This document shows positions 7,737 through 16,265 of a stretch of 64,000 nt of DNA, piece by piece. Source of the stretch: Bacteroidales bacterium UBA4333 (GTDB lineage Bacteria; Bacteroidota; Bacteroidia; Bacteroidales; Paludibacteraceae); the NCBI GenBank assembly GCA_002394335.1, contig DGTP01000003.1, positions 159,068-223,067 of the forward strand, read 5' to 3'. Position numbers and translations under genes: made by a program. Each line of letters starts with the position of its first letter. Position 1 is the first letter of the stretch. Below the pieces are notes generated by a model that saw only the letters and a list, made by a program, of their open reading frames with translations, did no database searches and was not told where the DNA came from.

Positions 7737-8285
7737 ATGAATATTATCAAGACACCTATAGAAGGATTGTTGGTGCTGGAGCCGCAGGTTTTTCGCGATT
7801 CACGCGGCTACTTTGTAGAGACCTACAACGAACAACGCTACCGCGAAGCCGGTATTGAAGCACAGTTTGTGCAGGACAACCAGTCCTGCTCATCCTACGG
7901 CGTGGTGCGCGGTCTGCATTTCCAGCTTCCGCCATACAGCCAAGCCAAACTGGTGTGCTGCACGGTAGGACGGGTGCTGGACGTAGCGGTCGATCTGCGC
8001 AAAGACAGTCCCACTTTCGGGCAATGGTACAGCGTAGAACTGAGCGAAGCCAACAAACGCCAGTTCTTCATCCCGCGCGGTTTTGCACACGGGTTCTCGG
8101 TGCTGAGCGAACAGGCTATCTTCACCTACAAGTGCGACAACCTCTACCACCCCGAAGCGGACGGAGGTATCCTGCTGAGCGATCCCGACCTGAAGATCGA
8201 CTGGCAAGTGCCCGTGGAGCAGCGTATCATCAGCGAGAAAGACAAAAAACATCCTAAAATGGAAGAATTCGATTCGCCATTTTAA
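7737..8285 (+). CDS. rfbC: dTDP-4-dehydrorhamnose 3,5-epimerase
   Basis: 182 aa, the usual size. It epimerises C3 and C5 of dTDP-4-keto-6-deoxyglucose in dTDP-L-rhamnose synthesis. Seen: FRDSRGYFVETYNE (substrate-binding arginines), RGLHFQLPPYSQAKLV with the catalytic His, VAVDLRKDSPTFG and IPRGFAHGF. The ATG at 7737 is chosen because the longer frame to 7635 would cross the promoter. rfbD follows after a 160-bp spacer of simple repeats; rfbA and rfbB are not in the window. Confidence 0.95.
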   Translation: MNIIKTPIEGLLVLEPQVFRDSRGYFVETYNEQRYREAGIEAQFVQDNQSCSSYGVVRGLHFQLPPYSQAKLVCCTVGRVLDVAVDLRKDSPTFGQWYSVELSEANKRQFFIPRGFAHGFSVLSEQAIFTYKCDNLYHPEADGGILLSDPDLKIDWQVPVEQRIISEKDKKHPKMEEFDSPF

Positions 8286-8445
8286 TGTACGAAGGACAAA
8301 TGTACGAAGTACGAAGGATTTACGAAGGAATTGAAGGACGAAAGAACAATCGTACATAACCCGCAAAGCGGACCCTCGTAAATAAATCGTACATCGTACA
8401 TCGCTAAATCGTACATCGTAAATATGTAAATCGTAAATAAAAAAG
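8286..8445. repeat. Simple-repeat spacer between rfbC and rfbD
   Basis: Imperfect short units built on tacgaag/ggacgaa and then cgtacatcgtacatcg and cgtaaat. No gene and no clear promoter. The spacers on either side of the DUF2461 gene are filled with different simple repeats. Confidence 0.7.
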
Positions 8446-9306
8446 ATGAAGATACTGATAACAGGCAGTAACGGGCAGTTGGGTAACGAGATGCGGACAC
8501 TGAGCAAGCAGCACCCGAAGCACACTTATCTCTTTACGGATATCGTAGAGAGCGGAGACACCCATATCCTCGATATCACCGACCGCGAAGCCGTTATGGC
8601 TTTTGTCAGGGAGCACAGCATCGACCTCATCGTCAACTGCGCCGCCTACACCAACGTGGACCGCGCCGAGAAGGACGAACCCACCGCACGGCTTATCAAC
8701 GCCCTGGCGGTGCAGAACCTCGCCTTGACGGGCAAGAAAATCATTCATATCTCCACCGACTATGTCTTCTCCGGCGACGAGCATGTGCCCTGCCGCGAAG
8801 ACGATCCCGTAGCACCCCGTACCGCGTACGGCAGAACCAAGCTGGAGGGCGAGCAGCTGCTGTCAGAGTCTTGTCCCGACGCTGTCATCCTCCGCACCGC
8901 GTGGCTCTACTCGCCATACGGCAACAATTTTGTAAAGACCATGATCCGCCTCGGCAAGGAACGCGACTCGATAGGCGTGGTCTTTGACCAGATAGGCACA
9001 CCCACATATGCCGCCGACCTGGCTTGGGCGATCTTCACCGTCATCGAGGCAGAAGAATGGCATCCCGGCATCTATCATTTCACCAACGAAGGCGTATGCT
9101 CATGGTACGATTTCACGATTGAGATTCACCGCCGGTCAGGCATCCGTTGTGCTGTCCGTCCGATCCTCTCTGCCGAATACCAATACAAGACTCCGCGTCC
9201 GCACTACAGCGTGCTCGACAAATCGAAGTTCAAGAAGACCTTCGGCGTGGAGATACCGTATTGGACGGAAGCGTTGGAGCGATGCGTTAAATTGTTAAAT
9301 TGTTAA
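8446..9306 (+). CDS. rfbD: dTDP-4-dehydrorhamnose reductase
   Basis: 286 aa, a short-chain dehydrogenase that makes dTDP-L-rhamnose with NAD(P)H. Seen: nucleotide-binding GSNGQLGNEM (residues 7-16), CAAYTNVDRAE, STDYVFSGD with the catalytic Thr/Asp, YGRTKLEGE with the YxxxK pair, and LRTAWLYSPYGNNFV. It acts directly after RfbC in the same pathway. The last codons run into a ttaaattgttaaa repeat tract, so the C-terminal residues (KLLNC) may come from the repeat. Confidence 0.95.
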   Translation: MKILITGSNGQLGNEMRTLSKQHPKHTYLFTDIVESGDTHILDITDREAVMAFVREHSIDLIVNCAAYTNVDRAEKDEPTARLINALAVQNLALTGKKIIHISTDYVFSGDEHVPCREDDPVAPRTAYGRTKLEGEQLLSESCPDAVILRTAWLYSPYGNNFVKTMIRLGKERDSIGVVFDQIGTPTYAADLAWAIFTVIEAEEWHPGIYHFTNEGVCSWYDFTIEIHRRSGIRCAVRPILSAEYQYKTPRPHYSVLDKSKFKKTFGVEIPYWTEALERCVKLLNC

Positions 9307-9393
9307 ACCGTTAAATGGTTAAAATGGTCGCTGCGCGACGTTAAATGGTTAAATAACAAAATAAATGGTACATGGTAAATGGGCAAATGGTAA
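9290..9393. repeat. Simple-repeat spacer after rfbD
   Basis: Units of gttaaatg/gttaaattg, then atggtaaatgggcaaatggtaaatg. It covers the last codons of rfbD and reaches to the ATG of the DUF2461 gene, leaving no ordinary ribosome-binding site. Confidence 0.7.
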
Positions 9394-10104
9394 ATGAAAG
9401 AGACATTGGATTTTCTGGCTGAATTGGCCTATAATAATAACAAGGAGTGGTTTGATGCCAACCGTGCACGGTATCAGGCGTGCAGAGACCGGTTTGTAGC
9501 ATTCTCGACGGAGTATATCCGCCGTTTGTCGGAGATCGACCCCACCCTGCGCGGACTGCAACCCAAAGACTGTATCTGGCGTATCAACCGCGACATCCGT
9601 TTCTCCGCAGACAAAAGGCCGTACAAAGAGTGGTTCGGCGTCTTTCCCGCCACAGGTGTTCCGGGAGAACCCAAGACATGGGGCAAGAAATCGCAACGCG
9701 GAGGGTACTACGTCCACATCCAGCCCGGTCAGTGCATGTTCGCCGCCGGAATATGGGATCCGGGCAAAGAGCTGCTCAAAACCTTGCGCACCGAGATCGA
9801 AGCCAACTACGAAGAGATCGAGGAGATCATGGCTTCCGAACAGTGGAAACGCTATTTTGCACAGGATTTTGATTACGCATGGGGTACGTTGAAGAAAGTG
9901 CCTGCAGGCTTTGATCCTGATTTCAAGCACCCGGAATGGCTCAAACACAAGACCTATACGGTCTCTACCATGCTGAGCGACGAAATAGTCTGTGCTCCGG
10001 ATTTCATGGACACTATTATCGATATCGCCCGAACAGCCAAGCCGATGAACGATTTTCTGAACTACACCTTCGAGGAGTACGGGGAGTTTCCGAGCAGGTG
10101 TTGA
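9394..10104 (+). CDS. DUF2461 (TIGR02453-type) protein
   Basis: 236 aa, matching the DUF2461 family: FLAELAYNNNKEWFDANR at the start, RINRDIRFSADKRPYKEWFG in the first third, GGYYVHIQPGQCMFAAGIW in the middle and LKHKTYTVSTMLSD near the end. The biochemical role of the family is not established. It starts directly at the edge of a repeat tract with no clear Shine-Dalgarno. It is followed by a short repeat (aagtaccaagtgacgaagtaccaagg) and tRNA-Arg. Confidence 0.85.
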   Translation: MKETLDFLAELAYNNNKEWFDANRARYQACRDRFVAFSTEYIRRLSEIDPTLRGLQPKDCIWRINRDIRFSADKRPYKEWFGVFPATGVPGEPKTWGKKSQRGGYYVHIQPGQCMFAAGIWDPGKELLKTLRTEIEANYEEIEEIMASEQWKRYFAQDFDYAWGTLKKVPAGFDPDFKHPEWLKHKTYTVSTMLSDEIVCAPDFMDTIIDIARTAKPMNDFLNYTFEEYGEFPSRC

Positions 10105-10137
10105 CAAAGTACCAAGTGACGAAGTACCAAGGCGCAC

Positions 10138-10212
10138 GGTCTGATAGTTCAATGGATAGAACGGGGCTCTCCTAAAGCTCAAATGCGGGTTCGATTCCCG
10201 CTCGGATCACCA
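10138..10212 (+). tRNA. tRNA-Arg (anticodon CCT)
   Basis: Acceptor GGTCTGA pairs with TCGGATC (with G-T pairs); anticodon stem GGGCT/AGCTC carries loop CTCCTAA; T arm GCGGG-TTCGATT-CCCGC. CCA is encoded (10210-10212). The start codon of the next gene lies only 4 nt downstream. Confidence 0.95.
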
Positions 10213-10216
10213 AAGA

Positions 10217-10858
10217 ATGGCAAAAAAGAAAGCGGCATATTACGTAGTCTGGTGCGGCAAGACCCCCGGTATCTACACCTCGTGGGCGGATTGCGAAGCG
10301 CAGGTGAAAAACCAGGCAGGCGCCAAGTACAAAGGATTTGCCACGCTCCCCGAAGCCGAACAGGCTTTTACCTCTTCGCCCGAACAATATATCATCCGCC
10401 GATCCGACTCTTCCGATCCTCAAACCTCCAAATCTCCGGGCAAGCAACCGGAATGTATTCTGCCGGCTCTGGCGGTGGATGCCGCTTGCAGCGGTAATCC
10501 GGGTGTAATGGAGTTCCGCGGCGTGATAGCCGACACCGGCACCGAGGTCTTTCACCGGGGACCGTTCGTGAACGGCACCAACAATATCGGCGAGTTTCTG
10601 GCAATAGTGCTGGGTCTGGCGTATCTGAAGCAGCACAACCTGCCGTGGGCACTCTACTCCGACAGCCGCACGGCGCTCTCATGGCTCAAGAAAGGGCACG
10701 CAGAGACCAAGTTGGAGTGGGACAGTTCCAACCAAGAGCTGCTGCTCATGCTCCGCAAGGCGGAACAATGGCTACATGAGAACATCTGGACGACTCCCGT
10801 CTATAAGTGGGACACCAAAGCGTGGGGAGAGATTCCGGCGGATTTCGGACGCAAATAA
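10217..10858 (+). CDS. rnhA: Ribonuclease H with N-terminal viroplasmin-type domain
   Basis: 213 aa. Residues about 1-55 form the Caulimovirus-VI/viroplasmin-type domain (YYVVWCGKTPGIYTSWADCE, VKNQAGAKYKGF), which binds RNA-DNA hybrids in eukaryotic-type RNase HI. The catalytic domain follows after a Ser/Pro linker: VDAACSGNPG (Asp), NNIGEFLAIV (Glu), YSDSRTALSW (Asp) and the last Asp in KWDTKAWGEIPADFGRK, so all four metal ligands are present. It removes RNA from RNA-DNA hybrids. The ATG is 4 nt after the tRNA-Arg CCA, so the mRNA probably becomes nearly leaderless after tRNA 3' processing. Confidence 0.92.
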   Translation: MAKKKAAYYVVWCGKTPGIYTSWADCEAQVKNQAGAKYKGFATLPEAEQAFTSSPEQYIIRRSDSSDPQTSKSPGKQPECILPALAVDAACSGNPGVMEFRGVIADTGTEVFHRGPFVNGTNNIGEFLAIVLGLAYLKQHNLPWALYSDSRTALSWLKKGHAETKLEWDSSNQELLLMLRKAEQWLHENIWTTPVYKWDTKAWGEIPADFGRK

Positions 10859-10900
10859 GTATTGTTTTTGACAAGCCAAAATATCAAAAATAATATTTTA

Positions 10901-10932
10901 TTTTTATATTCAAAAAAAATGTAGTACTTTTG
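10901..10932 (+). promoter_or_regulatory. Promoter of the glyceraldehyde-3-phosphate dehydrogenase gene
   Basis: TACTTTTG at 10925-10932; the upstream box at the 20-bp position is TTTT rather than TTTG. Leader of about 75 nt to the ATG at 11016. Confidence 0.65.
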
Positions 10933-11015
10933 TAGCCGCTTTGAAATGAGGTACCAAAAAACGTCCATCATTTATAAATTTATAAACAAGTATAAACAAT
11001 TAAAATAACATTCCT

Positions 11016-12083
11016 ATGACAAAAGTAGCAATTAACGGTTTCGGCCGTATTGGTCGTCTGGCATTCCGTCAGATGTTCGAGGCAGAGGGTTACGAGGTAG
11101 TTGCAATCAACGACCTGACCAGCCCGAAAATGTTGGCTCACCTTCTGAAATATGACACCGCTCAGGGTGGTTTCGCAGGCAAGTTCGGCGAGGGCAAACA
11201 CACTGTAGCATACAAGGACGCTGTTCTGGCAGAGGACGGTAAGACCGTCGTTACTCCGGGTTCGATCACTGTTGACGGCAAGGAGATCACCATCTACGCT
11301 AAGCCGAACGCAGCCGAGCTGCCGTGGGGCGAGCTGGGTGTTGACGTAGTGCTGGAGTGCACCGGTTTCTACACCAGCAAAGCAAAAGCTTCCGCACACA
11401 TCGAGGCAGGCGCCAAGAAAGTAGTTATCTCTGCTCCTGCAGGTAACGACCTTCCGACCATTGTTTACAACGTAAACCACAAGACTCTGACTCCGGCAGA
11501 CAAGGTGATTTCTGCAGCTTCCTGCACCACCAACTGTCTTGCTCCGATGGCAGCAGCGCTGAACGCTTATGCTCCTATCCAGAGCGGTATCATGAGCACC
11601 ATCCACGCATACACCGGCGACCAGATGATTCTCGACGGTCCGCAGCGTAAGGGTGACCTCCGTCGCAGCCGTGCAGGTGCACAGAACATCGTTCCGAACA
11701 GCACCGGTGCTGCCAAGGCTATCGGTCTGGTAATCCCTGAGCTGAACGGCAAACTGATCGGTTCCGCACAGCGCGTTCCGACTCCGACCGGTTCTACCAC
11801 TATCCTGGTGGCTGTTGTAAAGGGCAAAGACATCACCAAAGAGGGTATCAACGCTGCCATGAAGGCTGCTGCCAACGAGTCCTTCGGTTACAACGAGGAT
11901 GAGATCGTTTCCAGCGATGTTATCGGTATGAAGTTCGGTTCGCTCTTCGATGCTACCCAGACCATGGTTGCCAAGATCGACGAGGACACCTATCAGGTAC
12001 AGGTTGTCAGCTGGTACGACAACGAGAACAGCTACACCAGCCAGATGGTACGTACTATCAAGTACTTGGCAGAGCTGAAGTAA
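11016..12083 (+). CDS. gapA: Glyceraldehyde-3-phosphate dehydrogenase
   Basis: 355 aa. It oxidises glyceraldehyde-3-phosphate to 1,3-bisphosphoglycerate with NAD in glycolysis. Seen: NAD-binding INGFGRIGRLAFRQ at the start, the active-site SCTTNCLAP near residue 169, HAYTGDQMILDGP with the catalytic His, RVPTPTGSTT and SWYDNENSYTSQMVRT. It is about 20 aa longer than most relatives, with extra sequence in the first third. Codon use is strongly biased (GGT, CTG, AAC), as expected for a highly expressed gene. It converges on pfkA, with a shared terminator between them. Confidence 0.97.
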   Translation: MTKVAINGFGRIGRLAFRQMFEAEGYEVVAINDLTSPKMLAHLLKYDTAQGGFAGKFGEGKHTVAYKDAVLAEDGKTVVTPGSITVDGKEITIYAKPNAAELPWGELGVDVVLECTGFYTSKAKASAHIEAGAKKVVISAPAGNDLPTIVYNVNHKTLTPADKVISAASCTTNCLAPMAAALNAYAPIQSGIMSTIHAYTGDQMILDGPQRKGDLRRSRAGAQNIVPNSTGAAKAIGLVIPELNGKLIGSAQRVPTPTGSTTILVAVVKGKDITKEGINAAMKAAANESFGYNEDEIVSSDVIGMKFGSLFDATQTMVAKIDEDTYQVQVVSWYDNENSYTSQMVRTIKYLAELK

Positions 12084-12190
12084 GCTTAATCTAAGACTTC
12101 GCGCGACTCGCGGTTTCACCGCTCGATGGCGCCTACGTCTTGATCTACGCTTCTCCCCACTGCAACTCTTCGAGTTACATCGGGGACCCC

Positions 12191-12232
12191 AAACAAAAAA
12201 AACAGACGTCCGACGGGCGTCTGTTTTTTTTT
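12191..12232. terminator. Bidirectional terminator between gapA and pfkA
   Basis: ACAGACG pairs with CGTCTGT; a run of A precedes and a run of T follows, so it can stop transcription from both sides. Confidence 0.85.
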
Positions 12233-12239
12233 GTATGTC

Positions 12240-13259
12240 TCAGATACTCAGGGTCAGCATTGCCTGCCATTTGTCTTCCTTGATATCCTTCTTCTGGTGG
12301 ATAGCTTTGGAAAGCGGCACAAGCACTATCTCTTCGTTCTGGACACCGACCATCACATTCCGCTGTTCGTCCAGCAGTGCCTGTATGGCAGCCACGCCCA
12401 TCCGTGACGCCAGGATACGGTCGGAAGCCGTCGGGCTGCCGCCGCGTTGCAGGTGTCCTAAGATAGTTACGCGAGTGGAGTACTCAGGGTGCTCTTTCTC
12501 GATCATTGCCGCTACAGCGTTAGCACCGCCTTCGACGGCATGCTCCTGTACCAGTACGATGGAGGAGTTCTTGGATTTGCGGCGGCCGTTACCGATGGCA
12601 TCCTCTATCTGTTCCATCACCGTAGCGCGCTCCGGGATGATAGCGGCCTCGCATCCGCCGGCGATAGCGGCATTGAGTGTCAGGAAGCCGGCATCGCGTC
12701 CCATCACTTCCACCAGGAACACGCGCTCGTGCGAGGTAGCCGTATCGCGCAGTTTGTCAACACACTCCATGATGGTGGACAGCGAGGTGTCATAACCGAT
12801 GGTGGCATCCGTTCCCCAGAGGTCATTGTCTATCGTAGCCGGAATACCTATCACCGGCACATTGAACTCCTGCGCAAAGATTCTGCCACCGGTAAAGGTA
12901 CCGTCGCCTCCTATTACAATCAGGGCGTCGATGCCCTCGCGTACCAGGGTGTCGTATGCCTGTTTCCGCCCTTCCGGTGTGGTGAACTCCGGGCAGCGGG
13001 CAGATTTGATAATCGTGCCGCCGCGCTGGATGATACCCGACACGTCTTGCGAAGAGAACTCTGCCACCTCTCCGTCTATCAATCCTTTGTAGCCGCGATA
13101 GATGGCTTTCACGCGAATGCCATTGCAGATAGCCGCACGCGTCACGGCACGCACAGCCGCATTCATTCCCGGCGCGTCACCTCCCGAGGTGAGCATGCCT
13201 ACTGTTTTAATACTGTATTCCACGATTCTATTTTGTTTTTTACTTTTTCCATTAACCAT
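12240..13259 (-). CDS. pfkA: ATP-dependent 6-phosphofructokinase
   Basis: About 339 aa from the ATG at 13259. Seen: GMLTSGGDAPGMNAAVRAV at the start, IGGDGTFTGG (Gly after GGD, as in ATP-using rather than PPi-using enzymes), IPATIDNDLWGTDATIGYDT with the catalytic Asp, VEVMGRDAGFL and LGHLQRGGSPTASDR. It phosphorylates fructose-6-phosphate. The start is uncertain: the ATG at 13259 overlaps ispH by 61 nt, whereas a GTG at 13223 gives a length closer to relatives and a 25-nt overlap. It is the last gene of the porQ-cmk-ispH-pfkA series. Confidence 0.93.
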   Translation of the reverse strand: MVNGKSKKQNRIVEYSIKTVGMLTSGGDAPGMNAAVRAVTRAAICNGIRVKAIYRGYKGLIDGEVAEFSSQDVSGIIQRGGTIIKSARCPEFTTPEGRKQAYDTLVREGIDALIVIGGDGTFTGGRIFAQEFNVPVIGIPATIDNDLWGTDATIGYDTSLSTIMECVDKLRDTATSHERVFLVEVMGRDAGFLTLNAAIAGGCEAAIIPERATVMEQIEDAIGNGRRKSKNSSIVLVQEHAVEGGANAVAAMIEKEHPEYSTRVTILGHLQRGGSPTASDRILASRMGVAAIQALLDEQRNVMVGVQNEEIVLVPLSKAIHQKKDIKEDKWQAMLTLSI

Positions 13260-14110
13260 TGCGGTGTGCTGGTGGCACCGCATACACCTATCCTCGTCCG
13301 GGGATGACAGGCTTCCGATTGGAGGTCAGTCATCTTCTCCAGTTCCTCCGGCGAGGAGATGAACACCGTCCTGGGATTGGCTTCCAGACAATGATTATAT
13401 AGTACGCGCGCGTTGGAGGACTTGGCACCGCCGACAAACACCACGATATCATTGCTTCTTGCAAACTCCTGTATCTTCGCTACGCGGTTGGCCACATTGC
13501 GGCAGATGGTGTCGTGCGCCTCAACAGCCACGGCAGAGCCCGATTGGGCTACACGGTGCCGGATGGCCTCTACCAGCGCCTGAAAACCCTCTACCGACTT
13601 GGTCGTTTGCGAAAAGATATATACCGGTCTTCTGAAATCTATCTTCCCCAGCTGCTCTATAGACTCGATGACGATAGCCGTGTCGTGGGTCTGCCCCTGC
13701 AAGCCGACGACTTCGGCATGCCCGGGTTTGCCGTAGATGACTATCTGCGGCGGCAAGGGGCTGTCGTTCTTATGCGCCTCATAGCAGGTGCGGATACGGT
13801 CTTGCAGTTTCTTGACCACCGGACAGGTGGCATCTACGATCTCTATCCCCCGCTGCCGGGCTATCCAATAGGTGCTGGGCGGTTCGCCGTGTGCCCGAAG
13901 CAGCACTTTGGCGTGGTGCAAGGTGCGCAAGTCGTCATAATCGATTGTCTGCAGTCCCATCTGCTCCAGACGGGCGCACTCCTGTCCGTTATGTACAATA
14001 TCGCCCAGGCAAGAGAGTTCTCCTGCCCGGAGTTCCTGTTCTGCCTTGGTGATTGCACGGGTGACACCAAAACAAAAGCCGCTGTTTTGGTCTATACTGA
14101 CGATTGCCAT
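13199..14110 (-). CDS. ispH: 4-hydroxy-3-methylbut-2-enyl diphosphate reductase
   Basis: 303 aa. Last step of the MEP isoprenoid pathway, using a [4Fe-4S] cluster. The three cluster cysteines are in SGFCFGV (Cys13), VDATCPVV and IGVCGATSTPQWL; the conserved RAHGEPP and SQTTKS motifs are present. The start overlaps the cmk stop by one base (TAATG), so translation is probably coupled. Its 3' end overlaps pfkA. The same porQ-cmk-ispH neighbourhood is common in Bacteroidales. Confidence 0.96.
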   Translation of the reverse strand: MAIVSIDQNSGFCFGVTRAITKAEQELRAGELSCLGDIVHNGQECARLEQMGLQTIDYDDLRTLHHAKVLLRAHGEPPSTYWIARQRGIEIVDATCPVVKKLQDRIRTCYEAHKNDSPLPPQIVIYGKPGHAEVVGLQGQTHDTAIVIESIEQLGKIDFRRPVYIFSQTTKSVEGFQALVEAIRHRVAQSGSAVAVEAHDTICRNVANRVAKIQEFARSNDIVVFVGGAKSSNARVLYNHCLEANPRTVFISSPEELEKMTDLQSEACHPRTRIGVCGATSTPQWLMEKVKNKIESWNTVLKQ

Positions 14111-14787
14111 TACTGACAGGCTGCAAGCCTTTCTTCAAAAATCGCTATCACTTTTGCCATCTGCTGGTCGGGGGTAAGAGAACTGTTGTCTATCTCCACG
14201 GCATCTTCCGCCTTGCGCAAGGGCGACTCCTTGCGGTGGGTGTCGCGGTAGTCGCGCTCGTTGACATCCGCCAGGACTGCTTCATATCGTGGATTTTCGC
14301 CTTTGCCGACCAACTCATCGAACCGCCGTCGGGCACGCACTTCGGGGGAGGCTGTCAGGAAGAGTTTCAACTCCGCATGGGGGAAGACCACCGTTCCTAT
14401 ATCTCTGCCGTCCATCACAATCCCTTTGGCTTCACCCATTGCCTGCTGCTGTGCTACCAGATAAGCTCTCACTTCTTTTATCTGCGAGATCTCCGAAGCG
14501 CGGTTTCCCACCTCCAGGGTACGGATTGCGTTTTCGACATCCTCTCCGTTGAGCGTGGCGTGCTGTGCACCGCCGGTCAGCACAAAGCCCACCTTCACCT
14601 CATTGAGCGAAGCCACGACCTGCCGGTCATCCTCTATTCCGTGGCGCAACATATACAGCGCGATGGTGCGGTACATGGCTCCGGTATCCACATACATGTA
14701 GCCGGCATATTTAGCCAGCGCTTTGGCAATGGTTGATTTGCCACAGGAAGAATAGCCGTCTATGGCAACGATAATATTCTTGGTCAT
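14110..14787 (-). CDS. cmk: Cytidylate kinase
   Basis: 225 aa. It phosphorylates CMP and dCMP with ATP. Seen: Walker A IDGYSSCGKSTIAKALAK (residues 9-26), YVDTGAMYRTIALY, GRDIGTVVFPHAELK and RARRRFDEL. It lies 47 bp after porQ on the same strand and shares a stop/start with ispH. Confidence 0.96.
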   Translation of the reverse strand: MTKNIIVAIDGYSSCGKSTIAKALAKYAGYMYVDTGAMYRTIALYMLRHGIEDDRQVVASLNEVKVGFVLTGGAQHATLNGEDVENAIRTLEVGNRASEISQIKEVRAYLVAQQQAMGEAKGIVMDGRDIGTVVFPHAELKLFLTASPEVRARRRFDELVGKGENPRYEAVLADVNERDYRDTHRKESPLRKAEDAVEIDNSSLTPDQQMAKVIAIFEERLAACQ

Positions 14788-14834
14788 TGTTTTTGTCCTT
14801 TCATTCTTGGTTTGCCGTTTTGCCCGGGGCGCGT

Positions 14835-15932
14835 TTATTTCATGAGCGAATTGATATCCAGCGACAGTCCGGCTTGATAGGAGAAGTTGTTGCGTGTGAG
14901 CTGGCTCACGGCAAAGCCTATCCGTGCCTGCTTGATCCGTATGCCGGCACCGAGTCCGAAGCCTGCCAGCGACTTCTGGTCGGTCAGGTTCAGTTCGGCT
15001 CTGCGGCGGTGGTTATAACTGAGCGTGATATAGAAGCGTTCGCTCTTGGGGACGATGTCGATTGCAAAAATCGTGTGCCTGAAGAGCATGTCGTACCATT
15101 TCACGTTGTGGTCGAGGATATCGCCCGTGGTAGGCGACTTGTCGAGCGAAGTCCACTCGTAGCCCAAGTTCCAGCGCTGGAGGTTGTGCAAGGTCATATG
15201 GAGCCGGATGGGCGCATGCTTGAACCGGTAGTTGAGTCCCAGTTCGAGATTCAGCGGCAGGATCTCGTGTTTTGTACCGTCTTCATCCGAGTAGAAGCCC
15301 TTGACCTGCCAACCTATATTGCGCAGCACCAGACCCATCTGGAAAGTGCTGTCTCCGGTCTGGAAATGTCCGCCGACATCGGCACCGATAGCGAATGAAT
15401 GGTAGGACTCATAGATTGAGTAGATCGGTTTGATGGCTACGCCTATGGTAAAATACTCGCTCAGCTGCCGCGCATAGATAGCGTCGATCAGGATATCCTT
15501 GGCGCCGAACGAGCCGCCGGAGAGGTTGCCCTGCTCGTCGGCATAGGGCATATGTCCGTAGTCCAGATAGTGTACTCCCACAGCAAAATAGTTGGGTTTG
15601 CGGGTGCTGTCGGCAGAAGTCCTGAGTGACTGGATATCCTTGAAGTTGTGTCCATATAGCACCGACCCGAACATTGTTCCGGGGAGGTAGTAGGAGAAAT
15701 TGAGCTGCAGCACCTTGTCGGTCCGCTCGCCCAGGAGGGAGGGGTTGCACATCGCCATCGAGACGTCGCCGTCACGCACGCTCACGTTGGAGCCGCCCAA
15801 GGCATTCACGCGACTGGAGACAGGCAAGTCCAGAAAGTTGAAGACCGAACTTCCGCTTCCTGCATACTGTCCCATTGCCGGCATTCCTGCCAACAACAAG
15901 CACCATAATATGACAAAGCCACACTTCCGCAT
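14835..15932 (-). CDS. porQ: Type IX secretion system protein PorQ
   Basis: 365 aa outer-membrane beta-barrel. Signal peptide at the start (MRKCGFVILWCLLLAGM). The family signature follows: SVFNFLDLPVSSRVNALGG, VSMAMCNPSLLGERT and many alternating strands to the C-terminus (AGLSLDIN). In Porphyromonas, PorQ belongs to the cell-surface complex with PorU, PorV and PorZ that attaches T9SS cargo. The ATG at 15932 is used because the longer frame to 15977 runs through the promoter at 15947-15978. The 5' leader is then only about 8 nt. It heads the cmk-ispH-pfkA operon. Confidence 0.9.
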   Translation of the reverse strand: MRKCGFVILWCLLLAGMPAMGQYAGSGSSVFNFLDLPVSSRVNALGGSNVSVRDGDVSMAMCNPSLLGERTDKVLQLNFSYYLPGTMFGSVLYGHNFKDIQSLRTSADSTRKPNYFAVGVHYLDYGHMPYADEQGNLSGGSFGAKDILIDAIYARQLSEYFTIGVAIKPIYSIYESYHSFAIGADVGGHFQTGDSTFQMGLVLRNIGWQVKGFYSDEDGTKHEILPLNLELGLNYRFKHAPIRLHMTLHNLQRWNLGYEWTSLDKSPTTGDILDHNVKWYDMLFRHTIFAIDIVPKSERFYITLSYNHRRRAELNLTDQKSLAGFGLGAGIRIKQARIGFAVSQLTRNNFSYQAGLSLDINSLMK

Positions 15933-15946
15933 TTTAATTTCGGGTA

Positions 15947-15978
15947 CAAAGGTACAATAAATTTTGCACATACACAAA
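15947..15978 (-). promoter_or_regulatory. Promoter of porQ
   Basis: On the minus strand TTTG, 20 bp, TACCTTTG. The predicted start of transcription near 15940 leaves a very short leader to the ATG at 15932. Confidence 0.78.
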
Positions 15979-16004
15979 AAAAAGTGCGTTTTTTATGTAT
16001 AATG

Positions 16005-16046
16005 AGTAAAAAAATCCGCTCCACGAAATGTATCGTGGAGCGGATT
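16005..16046 (-). terminator. Strong terminator of the minus-strand secreted-protein cluster
   Basis: Perfect 14-bp stem AATCCGCTCCACGA/TCGTGGAGCGGATT with a 6-nt loop (16013-16046), followed on the minus strand by a run of T. Confidence 0.88.
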
Positions 16047-16221
16047 GGTGTTTCAGCCTCGGGCGGATGCCCTCAGCGACGAGTCGTAAAAAATGGTTTA
16101 GAATACTGCTTTACGCGGAGCTCCTGTCAGCAACAAAGCATATCTGGAACTATTGTAATGATTTTCTATGAATTTGTCGAGATTTCTATCTATCATACAT
16201 TGCAAATCACAAGTTCAGTCA

Positions 16222-16248
16222 TAGTGGGAGGTAGTCAGCCTCCCACTA
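16222..16248 (-). promoter_or_regulatory. Hairpin downstream of tiny gene c
   Basis: Perfect 10-bp stem TAGTGGGAGG/CCTCCCACTA over a 7-nt loop with no T run. It lies 17 bp after the tiny gene's stop, the same kind of position as the inverted repeat at 22154-22209 behind tiny gene d. Confidence 0.55.
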
Positions 16249-16265
16249 CGTATAAGAGAGTCTAA

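Noticed and set aside
10980..12119. 379-aa minus-strand open frame opposite gapA
   Set aside because: Shadow of a highly codon-biased gene; it has no recognisable domain and crosses the gapA promoter side.
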